A stretch of DNA of 64,000 nt from an uncultured Piscirickettsiaceae bacterium (GTDB lineage: Bacteria; Pseudomonadota; Gammaproteobacteria; Methylococcales; Cycloclasticaceae). Where the stretch lies: contig CAJXSK010000007.1 in assembly GCA_913061075.1 (NCBI GenBank), positions 39,006-103,005 of the forward strand. The letters are read 5' to 3'. The position numbers were made by a program, and so were the translations under genes. Below, piece after piece: positions 49,202-57,418 of the stretch (within the stretch, counting starts at the first letter, position 1; each line of letters starts with the position of its first letter). The notes below the pieces were generated by a model that did no database searches, was not told the origin of the DNA, and saw only the letters and a program-made list of their open reading frames with translations.

Positions 49202-50452
49202 TTAATCTACAAAAGTAGGTAGTATTTGCCCGTAAACTTCGCTAACAATTCTCTTACCATTAGTATCATAAAAGAACAATAATGCGCCATAACTGCTGTC
49301 TGGGTCATTAAGCAAACTACTTAATCTTTCAACTTCCCATGCCGCATCTGTTGCATCAATGTTTATACGTCTTGTTTCACCCGGCATAATTGGATTCTGA
49401 TCATCAATTACTAAGCTAGAATCTGCAACAAGCTCTTCAGGATAACCATTATCCACAGCTTTCACCGCTGCTGGAACATGATGATTGATAAAACGTAAAT
49501 TAGCTGATGTAAATTCACCCAGTTGAATAGGTAAGTCGTGATTATTGGTAATGTCTGCATTAATAGTCACAGTACGACCAGGTAAATAATATTCGGCTTT
49601 TTTGTTTTTAACATAAACCAACCCTTCATTAGGGTTTGGTATTTTATCAATTTCTGCCTTACCACCTTGTAACGGTATAGTGTATTTATGAGCTTCTTTA
49701 GTAATCATATTTGCATAAATTAGCAGACCTATGATAAACACTATTAAACTAGCTCCAAGCTTCATATCAGTTAATGTAATTAACTTTGACCATTGGCCAT
49801 CTTTAACCATTAGATACCGCTCAATTAATAGAGGGCGCCTTATCCACCAAAGAATCCAGAATAATGCAATAGCGCCCCATATAGCATGCCATTTATAGAC
49901 ATTCCCTGTTGCATAGGTACCAAGGTTATCAATCGTTTGCCCCGTCCTGGTTTCAACGCTATAAACGAAATCATCTGCATTACCTTCAACAGTTATCCAT
50001 ATACCTGGACCTACTAAACCACCAGCGGATTCAACGTTAATCATAGGGTGTACGTGATGACGCCCAGGTATGCGAGCTTTAAGCTTTACTTTGTAATCGT
50101 AAACATTACCTAATTCAACACCTGTTGACTGAATCATTGGCACTTCATTCAAATAACTTTCTTCTCTAATAAACACAGGACCTGGTGTGGCGTTAGCCAG
50201 GAATATGACATCTGGTTTATTGATTACTTGTGGCCACCGTGAGAAAAAATGCACCTTACCTTCAAGAACAACTTCATCGTTGACTTGGATAGTAGCTTCA
50301 TTTTTAACGGACCATTTCGCATCATACCAATGTAGCGTTTTCATCCTTAAAAACGGCTCTTGATTACGCTCACCATGCGCATAAACTACTGTTGAAATAA
50401 TCAACAACATGAAGATTAGAACACTTTTTTTAAATACATTAACTTTAATCAT
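49202..50452 (-). CDS. pmoB: Particulate copper monooxygenase subunit B
   Basis: 416 residues. I start it at ATG 50452, giving a proper signal peptide (MIKVNVFKKSVLIF...VVYA) and a four-base gap after pmoA; longer upstream starts would overlap pmoA. The mature protein begins HGER, so His26 supplies the N-terminal copper ligand, with His133 and His135 in RHHVHPMINV: the complete CuB set. Two cupredoxin domains flank two membrane helices (about 190-210 and 230-250). Substrate could be methane, short alkanes/alkenes or ammonia. Confidence 0.92.
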   Translation of the reverse strand: MIKVNVFKKSVLIFMLLIISTVVYAHGERNQEPFLRMKTLHWYDAKWSVKNEATIQVNDEVVLEGKVHFFSRWPQVINKPDVIFLANATPGPVFIREESYLNEVPMIQSTGVELGNVYDYKVKLKARIPGRHHVHPMINVESAGGLVGPGIWITVEGNADDFVYSVETRTGQTIDNLGTYATGNVYKWHAIWGAIALFWILWWIRRPLLIERYLMVKDGQWSKLITLTDMKLGASLIVFIIGLLIYANMITKEAHKYTIPLQGGKAEIDKIPNPNEGLVYVKNKKAEYYLPGRTVTINADITNNHDLPIQLGEFTSANLRFINHHVPAAVKAVDNGYPEELVADSSLVIDDQNPIMPGETRRINIDATDAAWEVERLSSLLNDPDSSYGALLFFYDTNGKRIVSEVYGQILPTFVD

Positions 50453-50456
50453 TTGC

Positions 50457-51269
50457 TCACTTCCCTTCAACCACATCACTTTCTTCATATCCAACATGTT
50501 TTTTAAGTACATTTGGTACCCTACCCATGTGTGTAAGCCATTTGCCAATTTTCCACCAAATTATAAATAAAAGCATACACACAAAAGCCGAGAAGAATGT
50601 CGAGATTATCGTTGATTCACCTCCAAATGTTCTTAAGGTACCTCGCTCAATCATTCTTAAATATTCAGGTGTTGCCGTACGAGTAAATGTGTAACCAATC
50701 AAATCAGCTACATTAACTACCTGGTCCATATGAATGACTGGCAAATGATACGGCGCTAATATTGGCCAGTTTGCTGGTGCAAAAGCAAAAGCAACCGAGC
50801 CACCACCGAAAATTGCTGTTACAAAAAGGTTTCTTGATAATAAATAAACCAAATCCATCAATATAAGACCTGGTATTACTATAGATGGCCACACCATGCT
50901 CATTGGGAAATACGTCCATAAATGAAAACTAAAATATCGACTTAACCACACACCTACTAACAAGCAAAGCCCACATAATGTCCCCGCGATAGGTAAGCCA
51001 AATTTCTCCATAAACGGATAAGATAATGCAGCAGGAATAACGATAAGAAGCATTGGCGTCAATGTTACCCAGTTCATTCTATCTTTCCAGTCTACCCAGA
51101 AGTCCCAATCACCAACCGTTAGCATCATATGGATGTGTAAAGCGGCAATAATCGCAAAAAACAGGATGGCAATTACAACAAAATCTAAACCTCTGGCGAT
51201 TTTTGCCGCATCAGAACCCCTCGTTGTTAGCGCACTAAGCAATTTAGCTTCATTTGTATTCAAACTCAT
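50457..51269 (-). CDS. pmoA: Particulate copper monooxygenase subunit A
   Basis: 270 residues with about seven membrane helices. The diagnostic GDWDFWVDWKDR motif is at 53-64, targeted by the common pmoA/amoA primers, and a conserved TATPEYLRMIERGTLRTFG lies near the end. Membrane subunit of the PmoABC trimer. It is separated from pmoC by a terminator-like hairpin. Confidence 0.93.
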   Translation of the reverse strand: MSLNTNEAKLLSALTTRGSDAAKIARGLDFVVIAILFFAIIAALHIHMMLTVGDWDFWVDWKDRMNWVTLTPMLLIVIPAALSYPFMEKFGLPIAGTLCGLCLLVGVWLSRYFSFHLWTYFPMSMVWPSIVIPGLILMDLVYLLSRNLFVTAIFGGGSVAFAFAPANWPILAPYHLPVIHMDQVVNVADLIGYTFTRTATPEYLRMIERGTLRTFGGESTIISTFFSAFVCMLLFIIWWKIGKWLTHMGRVPNVLKKHVGYEESDVVEGK

Positions 51270-51296
51270 ACATCAACCTCTTTTTATATTTAATAA

Positions 51297-51332
51297 AAAA
51301 AAGCCTTATCGCTAAATGGCGATAAGGCTTTT
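51297..51332 (-). terminator. Intra-operon terminator-like hairpin between pmoC and pmoA
   Basis: AAAAGCCTTATCGC and GCGATAAGGCTTTT form a 14-bp perfect stem around a six-base loop. On the coding (minus) strand nine T follow. It would stop or pause transcription after pmoC, or protect the pmoC mRNA 3' end. Confidence 0.82.
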
Positions 51333-51347
51333 AAAACAACTCTATCA

Positions 51348-52124
51348 TTAAGACATTAACTCGCCTTTCTCGTTTAATACTCTAGGCATCAATTCAATAA
51401 AATAATTCATGATTTGAATTAACAATCCCGCTAAAGCAATAATTGACCAGCCAAAGAACACAAATCCCCAGTGAAGCGGCACTGTGAAATACTCTTCCAT
51501 CAACCAAAATGCATGCCCCCATTCGTTATAGCCAACTGTTGGTAACAACATAAACGGTCCACAAACTACCAGTATCAAAGGTATTGATATTTTCTTAGCA
51601 AAAAACGGAAGACGCGTAATGGCATAAAAAAACATGTTAAAACCGATAATAATAAATATAGGCATTGTTCCATAAAAAAGAAAAATATGACTTGGCGTAA
51701 AGCTGGTATCTCTCACCACTGTTTGGTGCCAAGTAGCATCTTGTTCTGCATATAGACTGCCTGCGAAGTAAAAAGCAAATGCATAGACAATCAGCATTGA
51801 TATCCAGAACATCATTCGGTTTAATTCTTCTCTTGGCGTAATATTATTTAAATGCTTATCTCTTGTTAACCACATATAACTTACAGAGACTATAAAAATA
51901 ATTGGTAAAACCGTAATTTGCACCCAAAAAAGCTTCATCCAATATTCATCAAAAAGAGGGTCGGTAGCATCTAAACCATAATCCCATGCTGCCCATTGCT
52001 GATACCAACGAGCTGTTGCCATAATAAATATCAGGGTTAACATACCTATAAAAACCGGCTTAAGGTTTAACTTCCAAGGTTTAATATCACCTTTTTTTAG
52101 TACATCATCTTGTGTTACAGCCAT
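51348..52124 (-). CDS. pmoC: Particulate copper monooxygenase subunit C
   Basis: 258 residues, about six to seven membrane helices. CuC ligands Asp129, His133 (QDATWHQ) and His146 (TPSH) correspond to Methylococcus Asp156, His160, His173 with a constant offset of 27. The second set Asn200, His204 (NEWGH) and His218 (PLHWGF) corresponds to Asn227, His231, His245. All are intact, so the enzyme should be catalytically competent. First monooxygenase gene of the cluster. Confidence 0.94.
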   Translation of the reverse strand: MAVTQDDVLKKGDIKPWKLNLKPVFIGMLTLIFIMATARWYQQWAAWDYGLDATDPLFDEYWMKLFWVQITVLPIIFIVSVSYMWLTRDKHLNNITPREELNRMMFWISMLIVYAFAFYFAGSLYAEQDATWHQTVVRDTSFTPSHIFLFYGTMPIFIIIGFNMFFYAITRLPFFAKKISIPLILVVCGPFMLLPTVGYNEWGHAFWLMEEYFTVPLHWGFVFFGWSIIALAGLLIQIMNYFIELMPRVLNEKGELMS

Positions 52125-52194
52125 AGCTATTCTCCATAATTATTTTGCCTAACATTAACATATTACCATCTAAATCTAATTACATTTAAGTTAT

Positions 52195-52806
52195 TTATTC
52201 ATCATTATCACGTTTATTGATTCTCTTCATGTATACAAAATACATTCCACCTAATACAAAGAATAAAACCACTGCCCATTTAAGGACTTGCTGTGTACTT
52301 GAAGGCTCTTTACTATTCGGGCTACGCTCACCTATATAAAAGTCAAATTCTCTCGATGAATCATGGCCCTCTTCATCTAGAAACATCACTTTACCGTGAT
52401 ATTTCCCAATGGCGTTAGGCATGAACTTTAGTAACATTGAGCCATTTGGAAACAACTGCAACGGTAGCGCTGCCAATGGCTCAAGCTTGTCTCCATTTAA
52501 ATAACCAATTGAAAAGGAAAATGGATTTTTTTTAGAATCTTCTTCCATAAAATCAAGCACCATGATTGTTTCAACTACATCGGGTGCATCTTGGCAGAAT
52601 ACCTCTCCCTCATGCGTTGAAGGTTGGTATGCGGTTAAGTGTATTGCTCGCTCTTCTCCGATTTTTAATGTACATGCACCATTCTTGTTATCAATATTGC
52701 CATGCCCTAGTGCATGCCCGCTGATGCATAACAGCGCAAATATTATTATTTTCAAGACAACCTCCAATATTTTATATATTTTTGAATACGCATTAAACCT
52801 TATCAT
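52195..52806 (-). CDS. Exported, C-terminally anchored protein upstream of pmoC (paralogue A)
   Basis: 203 residues from ATG at 52806. Signal peptide predicted to end HALG before HGN, giving mature N-terminal His35. Shared with the protein at 48587-49198: His-Gly, Cys45, His56 in HLTAYQPS, Cys71, TIMVLDFMEE. One membrane helix at about 175-193, then a basic cytoplasmic tail. Probably the first gene of the pmo transcript, 70 bases ahead of pmoC. Function unknown; copper delivery or assembly is a hypothesis. Confidence 0.8.
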   Translation of the reverse strand: MIRFNAYSKIYKILEVVLKIIIFALLCISGHALGHGNIDNKNGACTLKIGEERAIHLTAYQPSTHEGEVFCQDAPDVVETIMVLDFMEEDSKKNPFSFSIGYLNGDKLEPLAALPLQLFPNGSMLLKFMPNAIGKYHGKVMFLDEEGHDSSREFDFYIGERSPNSKEPSSTQQVLKWAVVLFFVLGGMYFVYMKRINKRDNDE

Positions 52807-52828
52807 TAACAAACATTCTCAGCTAGCC

Positions 52829-52844
52829 AACTTAGTTTTAAGTT
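52829..52844. promoter_or_regulatory. Inverted repeat in the pmo/nhaD divergent control region
   Basis: AACTTA-4 nt-TAAGTT, 23 bases before the first gene of the pmo cluster. The 170-base region is very AT-rich. It may be an operator; no consensus recognised. Confidence 0.35.
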
Positions 52845-52979
52845 AGTGTAAGGGCTATATATTTTTAACTTCAGTAAAACAGACAGCTCATACTATAATA
52901 AGTTCTAAAATTTTAGCCTTTACATGTTTGCTAAAGAACAAAACCATTTATTTACCCTCTCTACTATTAAGGATATCCA

Positions 52980-54431
52980 ATGACACTTTTAAAATGCATC
53001 CTCGGTTCTTTATTGCTTCTTTTTCCAACGTTGGTCTTTTCAGCTAGTGCGGGTGAACACACTCAACTTGATCTAACCGATCACTTCGCAGGTTATTTAG
53101 CCTTAGGCATTTTTGTTGTTGCATACTCCTTAGTCATTTTTGAAGAGCAATTACATTTAGCCAAGTCCAAACCTGTTTTATTGGCTGCTGGCCTCATTTG
53201 GATTCTGATTGCAATCGTCTATCAACAACACGGCTTTGACCATGCTGCGGAGATTGCAATAAGGCATAACTTCTTAGAATATGCTGAATTATTCTTCTTT
53301 TTATTAGTTGCCATGACATACATTAACGCCATGATTGAACGTGGTGTATTTGATGCGTTGAGAGGCTGGCTTATTAGAAAAGGTTTTAGTTACAAAGCGT
53401 TATTTTGGCTTCTCGGTATTCTTGCTTTCTTTATTTCCCCGATTGCAGACAACCTAACCACTGCGCTAATTATGTGTACGGTAGCGTTAACCGTTGGAAG
53501 CAAAGAGCCTAAGTTCGTTGCCATTTCTTGTGTAGCTATCGTTGTAGGCGCTAACGCTGGTGGCGCATTTAGCCCATTTGGTGACATAACCACATTAATG
53601 GTTTGGCAAAAAGGCATGGTGCAATTCACAGAGTTTTTCGCCCTGTTCTTACCGTCTGTTGTTAACTATGTTGTTCCTGCGGCCATTATGCAATTTTTCA
53701 TTCCTTCAGGCTCGCCAGATGCCATTGAAGAAGGTGAGGAACTAACCATGAAACGGGGTGGCCTAACTGTCGTTGGTCTGTTCTTGTTAACTATTGTTAC
53801 TGCGGTTTGTTTCCACAACTTCCTCCATTTGCCGCCCGCTATCGGCATGATGATGGGCTTGGCTTATCTAAAGTTTTTCGCTTATTACCTAAAAATGAGC
53901 AATGCGAAAAGAGACAAAAAGAAAATGGCGTTAGAACTCCAGTTCGGCCAGGGAAATGAATACAGCACAGATTCAAAAAAATCTAATAAAACCTATGATA
54001 TTTTCAAAGAAGTAGCTAACGCAGAGTGGGATACCTTGTTTTTTTTCTACGGTGTCATTCTGGCCGTAGGTGGCCTTGGCTTTATGGGTTATTTAGGCAT
54101 GGTGTCGCAATTCATGTACGGAGATTTAGAGCCAACGACTGCCAATGTTATTGTTGGTGTTTTATCTGCGATTGTAGATAATATTCCCGTTATGTTTGCT
54201 GTTTTAACAATGCAGCCAGACATGTCTCATGGACAATGGCTATTAGTAACATTAACGGCCGGTGTTGGTGGTAGTTTACTTTCTGTCGGCTCAGCGGCAG
54301 GTGTTGCGCTAATGGGCCAAGCTCGAGGTATTTATACGTTTGCATCTCACTTAAAGTGGACACCTGTTATTGCACTGGGATATATCGCCAGCATTTATGC
54401 TCATTTATGGATCAACGCCGACTTGATGTAA
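52980..54431 (+). CDS. nhaD: Na+/H+ antiporter NhaD
   Basis: 483 residues. A signal-like N-terminal helix (cleavage near FSASA) is followed by about 11-12 membrane helices. Motifs ISPIADNLTTALIMC, GANAGGAFSPFGDITTLMVW and IVDNIPVMFAVLTM are characteristic of NhaD. Exports Na+ in exchange for H+, typical of marine/halophilic bacteria. Divergent from the pmo cluster. Confidence 0.93.
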   Translation: MTLLKCILGSLLLLFPTLVFSASAGEHTQLDLTDHFAGYLALGIFVVAYSLVIFEEQLHLAKSKPVLLAAGLIWILIAIVYQQHGFDHAAEIAIRHNFLEYAELFFFLLVAMTYINAMIERGVFDALRGWLIRKGFSYKALFWLLGILAFFISPIADNLTTALIMCTVALTVGSKEPKFVAISCVAIVVGANAGGAFSPFGDITTLMVWQKGMVQFTEFFALFLPSVVNYVVPAAIMQFFIPSGSPDAIEEGEELTMKRGGLTVVGLFLLTIVTAVCFHNFLHLPPAIGMMMGLAYLKFFAYYLKMSNAKRDKKKMALELQFGQGNEYSTDSKKSNKTYDIFKEVANAEWDTLFFFYGVILAVGGLGFMGYLGMVSQFMYGDLEPTTANVIVGVLSAIVDNIPVMFAVLTMQPDMSHGQWLLVTLTAGVGGSLLSVGSAAGVALMGQARGIYTFASHLKWTPVIALGYIASIYAHLWINADLM

Positions 54432-54459
54432 GAATATTTTATGACTGTAGCAAAAAGAC

Positions 54460-54978
54460 ATGAACCATAAAAACCCACCTGTCGTTCTTGGTTTTGTTGC
54501 CAAAAGTGGCACAGGTAAAACTACGTTAATTAGCCGTCTCATTCCTATTTTGAATGAACGAGGCTTTAAAGTGGGTTTGATAAAGCACAGCCACCATGAT
54601 TTTGAAACGGACCAGCCAGGCAAAGACAGCTACCGTTTACGAAAAGCGGGAGCATCCCCCGTTGTTTTAGTATCGAAACATCGCCGTGCTGTTATTACTG
54701 AATTATCATCTGGTGAACCGACGTTAGATGAACAACTTCATTGTTTCGCAAATACTGCGATTGATTTAATTCTTGTCGAAGGGTTTAAACACGAAGTTTT
54801 CCCGAAGATTGAACTGCATAGAAAAGAATTAGGCAATCGCCTAATGCATTTGCGTGATAAGGCCATAATAGCTGTCGCTAGTGATACAAAGATTGAGACC
54901 AATCTACCGTGTTTAGATATAAACAAACCCGAACAGGTTGCTGATTATATAATTCATCAATTCATGAAAAATGACTGA
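54460..54978 (+). CDS. mobB: Molybdopterin-guanine dinucleotide biosynthesis adaptor MobB
   Basis: 172 residues. P-loop GFVAKSGTGKTTLISRL, then GLIKHSHHDFETDQPGKDS and LVEGFKHEVFPKIELHRK. GTP-binding protein assisting MGD formation, needed by molybdoenzymes such as the formate dehydrogenase in this window. Overlaps moeA by eight bases. Confidence 0.92.
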   Translation: MNHKNPPVVLGFVAKSGTGKTTLISRLIPILNERGFKVGLIKHSHHDFETDQPGKDSYRLRKAGASPVVLVSKHRRAVITELSSGEPTLDEQLHCFANTAIDLILVEGFKHEVFPKIELHRKELGNRLMHLRDKAIIAVASDTKIETNLPCLDINKPEQVADYIIHQFMKND

Positions 54979-56200
54979 CGCTTGTGCAACACCAGGCTTG
55001 TTAACACTTGAGAGTGCTTTATCTCAAATAGCTGACGCTCTCCCCCTATATAATCAATACGAACAATTACCACTCAAACAAGCGTTAAACAGAGTCACGT
55101 ATAGTGATATTAATTCTACGGTTAACGTGCCTAGTTTTCGAAACTCATCAATGGATGGCTATGCGCTGTCCATTAATAGCGATGTGACAAAGCCGTTAAA
55201 CATTGTTGGTACATCTTGGGCAGGCAAACCATTTACTGGTGATGTTCCAGCAAATAGTTGCGTAAGAATATTTACGGGCGCCTATGTGCCAGATAATTGT
55301 AACTGCGTCGTGATGCAGGAAAATGTAACACGTGACGATGATATTATTAAGATTAATAACACACCCCAAGCATCTGATAATATTAGAAATATTGGCGACG
55401 ATTCAAAAGAAGGCGAGTTAATTGTTTCTAGCAACACATTAATAAATTCCACCAACATTGGCCTTTTAGCGTCGTGCGGCATAGCGGATATAGCCGTATA
55501 CAAACGACTTAATGTTGGCTTCTTTTCGACAGGCGATGAACTCGTCTCTATTGGCTCATCGCTAAAACTGGGGCAAATATTCGACAGCAATCGCTATACA
55601 TTGGCTGCCATGATTGAACAAACCGGCGCCATTCCTATAGACATGGGCGTGATTTTAGACGACCCTCAAGCGGTTGAAACGGCTTTATTATCTGCCTCCG
55701 AACAATGCGATGTCATCATTACTTCGGGTGGTGTATCTGTTGGAGAAGCTGATTATATAACCGATGTGCTTAGTAAAATTGGTACCGTTAATTTATGGAA
55801 AATTGCTATTAAACCTGGCAAGCCCTTGGTATTTGGTTTTATAAACGGCTCTGCCTTTTTTGGGCTTCCAGGTAACCCCGTGTCTGTCATGGTTACCTAT
55901 CAGCAAATTGTGCGCCCTATCCTAGAAAAAATGATGGGAGCCGGCACGGATTCTAAACGTTTACTATTACAAGCTAAAACAACTGACACACTTTATAAAC
56001 AACCCGGACGTAAAGAGTTTCAACGTGGTTTTGTAGAAAATATAAATGGGCAACTTGTTGTCTCTTCAACCGGCGGACAAGGCTCACACATGCTGCGATC
56101 TATGGCTGAAGCAAATTGCTTTATCGTACTTGAACAAGAAACAGGCAATATAAACAAGGGTCAACTGGTGACCATTCAACTATTAGGTACAAACATATGA
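54971..56200 (+). CDS. moeA: Molybdopterin molybdenumtransferase MoeA
   Basis: 409 residues. MoeA motifs FRNSSMDGYA, ARIFTGA-like CVRIFTGAYVPDNCN, FSTGDELVS, TSGGVSVGEADY and FGLPGNPVSVMVTY. Inserts molybdate into adenylylated molybdopterin. Translationally coupled to mobB; its stop overlaps galE start (ATGA). Confidence 0.95.
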   Translation: MTDACATPGLLTLESALSQIADALPLYNQYEQLPLKQALNRVTYSDINSTVNVPSFRNSSMDGYALSINSDVTKPLNIVGTSWAGKPFTGDVPANSCVRIFTGAYVPDNCNCVVMQENVTRDDDIIKINNTPQASDNIRNIGDDSKEGELIVSSNTLINSTNIGLLASCGIADIAVYKRLNVGFFSTGDELVSIGSSLKLGQIFDSNRYTLAAMIEQTGAIPIDMGVILDDPQAVETALLSASEQCDVIITSGGVSVGEADYITDVLSKIGTVNLWKIAIKPGKPLVFGFINGSAFFGLPGNPVSVMVTYQQIVRPILEKMMGAGTDSKRLLLQAKTTDTLYKQPGRKEFQRGFVENINGQLVVSSTGGQGSHMLRSMAEANCFIVLEQETGNINKGQLVTIQLLGTNI

Positions 56201-57183
56201 CAAATGGAACTGTTTTAGTGACAGGTGGCGCCGGTTATATCGGTAGCCATGTTGTTAAACTACTGGGTGAACGGCATGAAAAAGTCATCATATTAGACGA
56301 CTTATCGACTGGCTTTGAAGCTTCAATTTTACACGGTGAATTTATACAGGGTAATACCGGCGATCAAGAGCTCGTCAGCAAAATCCTGAAAGAGCACCAA
56401 GTTGAATCTGTACTGCATTTTGCTGCTCACACAATTGTGCCTGAATCTGTTGAAAACCCATTAAAGTATTACAAAAATAATACAGCCTGTACTAGAAATT
56501 TACTGGAATGTTGTTCTGACGCGGGTGTTAAACACTTTATATTTAGCTCTACCGCTGCAGTATATGGCGAATTAGAGTCTGGTTATGCATCTGAAGAAAC
56601 ACCTAAAGCGCCGATAAATCCGTATGGCAGCTCTAAATTAATGAGTGAACAAATGATACGGGATTTGTCGTTTGCAACAGACCTCAACCACGTCATATTG
56701 CGTTACTTTAATGTTGCAGGATCAGATCCTGATGGGCAGATTGGTCAATCCACCGAAAACGCCACCTTATTAATTAAAGTTGCTGCTGAAGTTGCTATTG
56801 GGAAACGCGAAAAGCTACTGGTATATGGAACTGATTACCCTACGGCTGACGGAACCGGCATTCGTGATTATATTCATGTGTCTGATTTGGCTGCAGCGCA
56901 TATCAATGCGCTGAACTACTTAAGAAATAACGGAGAGTCAACTACGCTAAACTGTGGTTATGGTCATGGCTTTAGCGTTCGGGAAGTGATTAACGCCGTT
57001 AATAAAGAAAGCAAGACGCCTATTACCGTTGAAGAAATGCCAAGGCGCGCCGGCGATCCACCTGAACTCATATCAGTCGCTGACAAAATTCACAGCACGT
57101 TAGGGTGGTCACCAAAGTTTGACGACCTTAACCTTATTGTCAAAACATCAATCGATTGGGAAAAAAAGCTATTATCTAGATAA
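56197..57183 (+). CDS. galE: UDP-glucose 4-epimerase
   Basis: 328 residues, extended SDR. TGGAGYIGSHVVKLL at the N-terminus, FSSTAAVYG, catalytic YGSSK (Tyr-x-x-x-Lys) and GIRDYIHVSDLAAAHI. Interconverts UDP-glucose and UDP-galactose for envelope polysaccharides. Its coupling to moeA seems a matter of position, not pathway. Confidence 0.93.
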   Translation: MTNGTVLVTGGAGYIGSHVVKLLGERHEKVIILDDLSTGFEASILHGEFIQGNTGDQELVSKILKEHQVESVLHFAAHTIVPESVENPLKYYKNNTACTRNLLECCSDAGVKHFIFSSTAAVYGELESGYASEETPKAPINPYGSSKLMSEQMIRDLSFATDLNHVILRYFNVAGSDPDGQIGQSTENATLLIKVAAEVAIGKREKLLVYGTDYPTADGTGIRDYIHVSDLAAAHINALNYLRNNGESTTLNCGYGHGFSVREVINAVNKESKTPITVEEMPRRAGDPPELISVADKIHSTLGWSPKFDDLNLIVKTSIDWEKKLLSR

Positions 57184-57184
57184 G

Positions 57185-57340
57185 TTAATCATCGTCATCA
57201 TTATCTGGAATGGCTGCGTCAACAACGGCCACGCCCACCTTAACCGGTAGCATCGCCACATCTATTGCTGTATCGGCGACTGTAATAATAGAGCACCCAT
57301 TGATTGTCAACGCACATAATAAAAGAACCAAAAATTTCAT
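57185..57340 (-). CDS. Small lipoprotein, NF038104-like
   Basis: 51 residues: MKFLVLLLCALTINGCSIIT gives a lipobox INGC at Cys16, followed by a Val/Ala/Asp repeat-like stretch (VADTAIDVAMLPVKVGVAVV) and an acidic DNDDDD end. AGGAG lies seven bases before ATG. Resembles very small proteobacterial lipoproteins with VAxxPVKVxxxVV; function unknown. Confidence 0.72.
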   Translation of the reverse strand: MKFLVLLLCALTINGCSIITVADTAIDVAMLPVKVGVAVVDAAIPDNDDDD

Positions 57341-57418
57341 CTTAACTCCTAATGTTTAGTACGCATTGTATGTACAAAAGCATTAACGAACGGTGAACCA
57401 CATCAACAATATGTGCGG

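Noticed and set aside
50453..50548. Longer N-terminus for PmoB starting inside pmoA
   Set aside because: It would bury the signal peptide and overlap pmoA by about 90 bases; the ATG at 50452 gives a normal signal peptide and N-terminal copper His.
49202..52124. Calling the organism a methanotroph from pmoCAB
   Set aside because: The family also oxidises ammonia and short alkanes or alkenes, and no methanol-oxidation genes are in the window.
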